Below are positions 61,426-64,000 of a stretch of 64,000 bases of DNA, piece by piece (within the stretch, counting starts at the first letter, position 1; each line of letters starts with the position of its first letter). The translations under genes and the position numbers were made by a program. The stretch lies in the NCBI GenBank assembly GCA_020226215.1, contig CM035230.1, positions 5,045,501-5,109,500 of the forward strand, read 5' to 3'. Below the pieces are notes generated by a model. The model was given only the letters and a program-made list of their open reading frames with translations, was not told where the DNA came from and searched no databases. Origin of the DNA: Sindora glabra (taxonomy: Eukaryota > Streptophyta > Magnoliopsida > Fabales > Fabaceae).

Positions 61426-61825
61426 TGAGTGATCTTTTTGGCTTTAATCCTTCATGTTTTGCATGGCTTTGCCCTTGGATCCTTTTCTAATGTTCTTATG
61501 TGTTAGTTCAAGGTTGGAAAGTAAAGTATAGAGCATCTAAGTATGCATTTAATTAGGTGGAGAAAGTAAAGAATACATGAGGATTAGGGAAAGTGATAAT
61601 GTTCTAATATAAGCTATGATGTGTATTTGTATAGACTGAGGAGTGCCATCTTGCAAGGGCAAGAGAAAGGGTAAAGGAGTTTTTAGTGAGAGCAAAAAGG
61701 AACATCACATTGGAAGCTTGTGAAAGGTAGCTAGCTTTATCCTTAAGCTTTGTTTTCTAATTACATGATTTTATGTGTTTTATGCCATTGTATGAAATGA
61801 ATATGAAATTGCTGTGTGCGCATTC

Positions 61826-62000
61826 CGGGAAGACAGTAGATTACTATGTTCGGCCTATGGCTCGGGTCCCCGGAATGATATTGTGAGTGTTGTGGTACCT
61901 ATGGCTAGGGACCTCGGGAAGACAGTGTGATACTGTGTTAGGCCTTTTGGCACGGGAACCCCGGGAAGACAGCGTGATGCTGTGTGAAGCCTAGGTACGA
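61826..62000 (+). repeat. 45-bp tandem repeat, about 4 units
   Basis: Units start with cgggaagacag or a variant at 61826, 61871, 61915 and 61962 (spacing 45, 44, 47). Each contains a small inverted repeat such as acagtgtgatactgtgt and a gg(c/t)acc-like end. Sits in the 3' part of the LTR, like the 61-bp repeat at 3005-3245. Confidence 0.9.
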
Positions 62001-62513
62001 TTGTTTGAGATGGCCATCTAGATATTGTGATAAGTCCTTTAATGGACTTGATGATTGTTGTGAATTGCTGTGTGTGTGATGTGTATTTCCTATAATAGTA
62101 TAATATTGAATATGTTGATGAATGATTATTGGATTTCGAAACGTATGTCTTAATTGCTTAAGGATCTGGAGTGGTTTGAAATATTTTTATAGTACTAGTT
62201 AGCTACTGAGAAACTTTGTTTCTCATGTTTTCTGTATTGTGACTAACCATTCCAGGTGATGCTTCCAAGGGCTCTCATGATAAAGGGCAATAGTATTTGA
62301 CGTTGTAAATACTTGTATAGTTGATGACATTGTATATGATGGATGTACAATTTGTAAAGTTGAACTTGTGAGTAATTATATGACTTTTGATCATATGTTT
62401 GAGATAAGCATATTTGAGATATTCCGAGTAATTTGGAGCAAATGGCATTTTAGTATGCGCTAATTATCTATTAAATGAGGAATAAGGCGTTATTAAGTAA
62501 GGGAGTTACATTT

Positions 62514-62526
62514 TGGTATTAGAGCC
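62514..62526 (+). other. Primer-binding site (initiator Met tRNA type)
   Basis: tggtattagagcc starts three bases after the LTR end. It differs from TGGTATCAGAGCC by one C-to-T change. Fixes the LTR end at 62510 and the orientation. Confidence 0.85.
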
Positions 62527-62627
62527 TGTTTAGGGCCTTGTTGAATATGTGAGAATATTTGTTTTCTTAATTGGAGATGGTTGATGCGTAAATGGAAGTG
62601 TACTAATATTGGAAATTTCAGATAAGC

Positions 62628-64000
62628 ATGGCTGGTAGAGGTAGGAAAAGAAAAGATACAAGTGAAGGGGGGAGTGATGAGCTGGCCCATGCTATGGCCT
62701 CTATAGCTCAAGTGCTACAAAGGCTTGAGCAAAGGTTTGATCAAGGGGATCATCAACGTCAACCCCAAGAGATTGGACCTACTCAATCTGAGGAGGAGGT
62801 GCAGGCTAATAAGTTAGCCAAGTTGGTGAACCAATTCAGAAAGATGAATCCTCCCACCTTTAATGGGAAAGTTGGTCCCAATGGAGCAGAAAACTGGATT
62901 AGAGAAATCCAGAAGATCTTTGGCCTGGTGCTTTGCAACTCTGAGCAAAGAGTACAGTTAGCTACTTTCCAACTATGTGAGGAGGCGGAGTATTGGTGGG
63001 AAAGTACTAAATAGATGATGTTGAATAGAAAACAGCCCTTGAATGGGGAAAATTTTACTGCAGCCTTTTATGAACAATACTTGCCTGAGATTATTTGGGA
63101 CCAGAAGGAGTGCGAATTCTTAGATTTGCAGCAAGCTGAGGATATGGACACGGAAGAGTTTTTAACCAAATTTGAGGAGATGTCCAAATTCTCTAGATAT
63201 TTGAGGGATCATTATAATGAGGCATGGAAGTGCATGAGATTAGAAAGAGCTATTAAGCCTGAAATAGCCATTTCTATTATTGGCCAAAGAATTAGAAGTT
63301 ATCCGGAATTGGTGAGCGCCATTAGAGCCATTGATGCTGCTTTGAAAAAGAAGAAGTCCTTGGAAGGTGATTCTTCCAAGAAAAGAGCTAGTGGTGAATT
63401 TCAAAAGGGTAAAGGTAGGGGTTGGAGTGATAGAAGACCATGAACCTTCAATCCACCTTCCAGGAGTCAATCTCTCGCTTTTAGGCCACCAATTCAATCT
63501 CCTCCTCAATCATTTGTTAGCAATAGGTCATGTAATTTATGTGGTAGATTTCATGGTAATGGAACTTGTCCTATGAAAGTATGCTATAATTGTAAGAGAC
63601 CGGGACACATAGCCAGGCATTGTAGATTTGGAAAAGAAGAGTCTTCTTCAGGATCTCGCCCGGCTGTGTCATCTAGGCCCAACCAATCAAGATCAAGTGG
63701 TGGTCAAGGAAGACCCCCAACCCAGGGCCGAGTATTTGCCTTATCCAAGGAAGAGGCTAGAAAATCACCTGAACTTATTCAAGGTATAATAACCTTATGT
63801 GGTTCTCTAGTAAATGCTATGTTTGATTCAGGTGCTACTCATTCCTTTATTTCTTATGAATGTGTGGGACGTTTGAATCTGATTCCTGAGACATTGACAT
63901 ATCATATGATTGTGAATACCCCCACCGGAAATCGAGTTGTGACCTCAGATGCTTGTGTGAATTGTGTGATACAGTATGAGAGTACTTGCAGTGTTCTTGA
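62628..64000 (+). pseudogene. gag-protease start of the young gypsy element, two stop codons
   Basis: Would encode the capsid/nucleocapsid and protease of a Tekay-like Ty3/gypsy element. Start ATG 62628, 102 bp after the PBS, followed by a basic MAGRGRKRK. The Retrotrans_gag-like domain runs from about residue 75 (FRKMNPPTFNG) to 205; a helical, Gln/Glu-rich segment precedes it. Two zinc knuckles follow: CX2CX3HX4C from 63531 and CX2CX4HX4C at 63582-63623. The protease active site DSGATHSF begins at 63825 with the catalytic Asp intact. The frame is continuous to the window end except for TAG at 63012-63014 and TGA at 63441-63443, the second explicable by CGA to TGA. No frameshift is seen. RT and the rest lie beyond the window. 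Confidence 0.9.

Larger units (their letters stand above)
59967..62510 (+). mobile_element. 5' LTR of a young Tekay-like gypsy element (2544 bp)
   Basis: Starts tgtaatgtcccg and ends aagtaagggagttaca, with short inverted ends TGTAA/TTACA, and is directly followed by a PBS. Parts in order: AT-rich upstream zone; leader with a (GA)n run (60553-60580) and a splice-donor-like gtaaaaatg near 60751; GC-rich palindromic array (61178-61425); 45-bp tandem zone (61826-62000); AT-rich tail. Higher GC and abundant CG dinucleotides contrast with the rest of the window and suggest recent insertion. The right LTR and TSD lie outside the window. Frames of 114, 69 and 100 codons within it are non-coding. Confidence 0.85.

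Noticed and set aside
1..64000. tRNA, rRNA or organelle-derived genes
   Set aside because: No tRNA A/B-box pairs with a cloverleaf, no rRNA-like blocks and no plastid or mitochondrial gene motifs were seen; the only tRNA-related strings are retrotransposon primer sites.

Overview
The window looks like AT-rich, gene-poor plant nuclear DNA, most likely from a eudicot. It is built almost entirely of transposable elements at different stages of decay. I found no host protein-coding gene, rRNA or tRNA, and no bacterial feature. The plant assignment rests on the families present: Ty3/gypsy elements with initiator-Met tRNA primer sites and long (2.5-3.9 kb) LTRs of Del/Tekay type, a Tat/Ogre-type gypsy pol, a SIRE/Maximus-type copia element with an envelope-like ORF, plant-type CACTA (En/Spm) elements, and hAT-type MITEs. 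Species cannot be named from this alone.

Layout. 1-4110 is a gypsy LTR carrying two hAT-like MITEs and a 61-bp tandem repeat, followed by a primer site and leader. 4331-12288 holds pieces of further LTRs, one with an array of GTCGAC/GTTGAC palindromes, and a 3.1-kb non-autonomous CACTA element. 12289-34250 is one full-length minus-strand gypsy element with imperfect TSD, PPT, PBS and a broken gag-pol. Its right LTR was split by a second LTR, which was itself hit by two solo LTRs with exact 5-bp target duplications. One of those solo LTRs was hit in turn by a copia solo LTR, also with an exact duplication. This gives a clean insertion chronology.

34251-40179 is a plus-strand gypsy gag-pol remnant ending in a truncated LTR. 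40213-41775 is a broken TNP2-type CACTA transposase, and about 47.0-48.4 kb has traces of a second CACTA protein. 50205-52546 is a minus-strand Tat-type pol remnant. 52550-59162 is the 3' half of a minus-strand SIRE-like copia element (LTR, PPT, envelope-like ORF, RNase H, RT, INT). 59163-59966 holds two LTR scraps. 59967-64000 is the start of the youngest-looking element, a plus-strand Tekay-like gypsy element with an intact-looking 5' LTR, PBS and a gag-protease frame broken only by two point-mutation stops; it runs off the window.

The most striking pattern is that three unrelated LTR families (a Tekay-like gypsy, an older gypsy-type LTR and the SIRE-like copia) each carry a roughly 50-90-bp-period array of degenerate palindromes inside the LTR. 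Each array uses a different core (ACACGG..CCGTGT, TAGTCGACTA, AATCGATT), and the copia element has a second copy of its array between pol and the envelope-like ORF. All homology statements are by eye; no database search was run.
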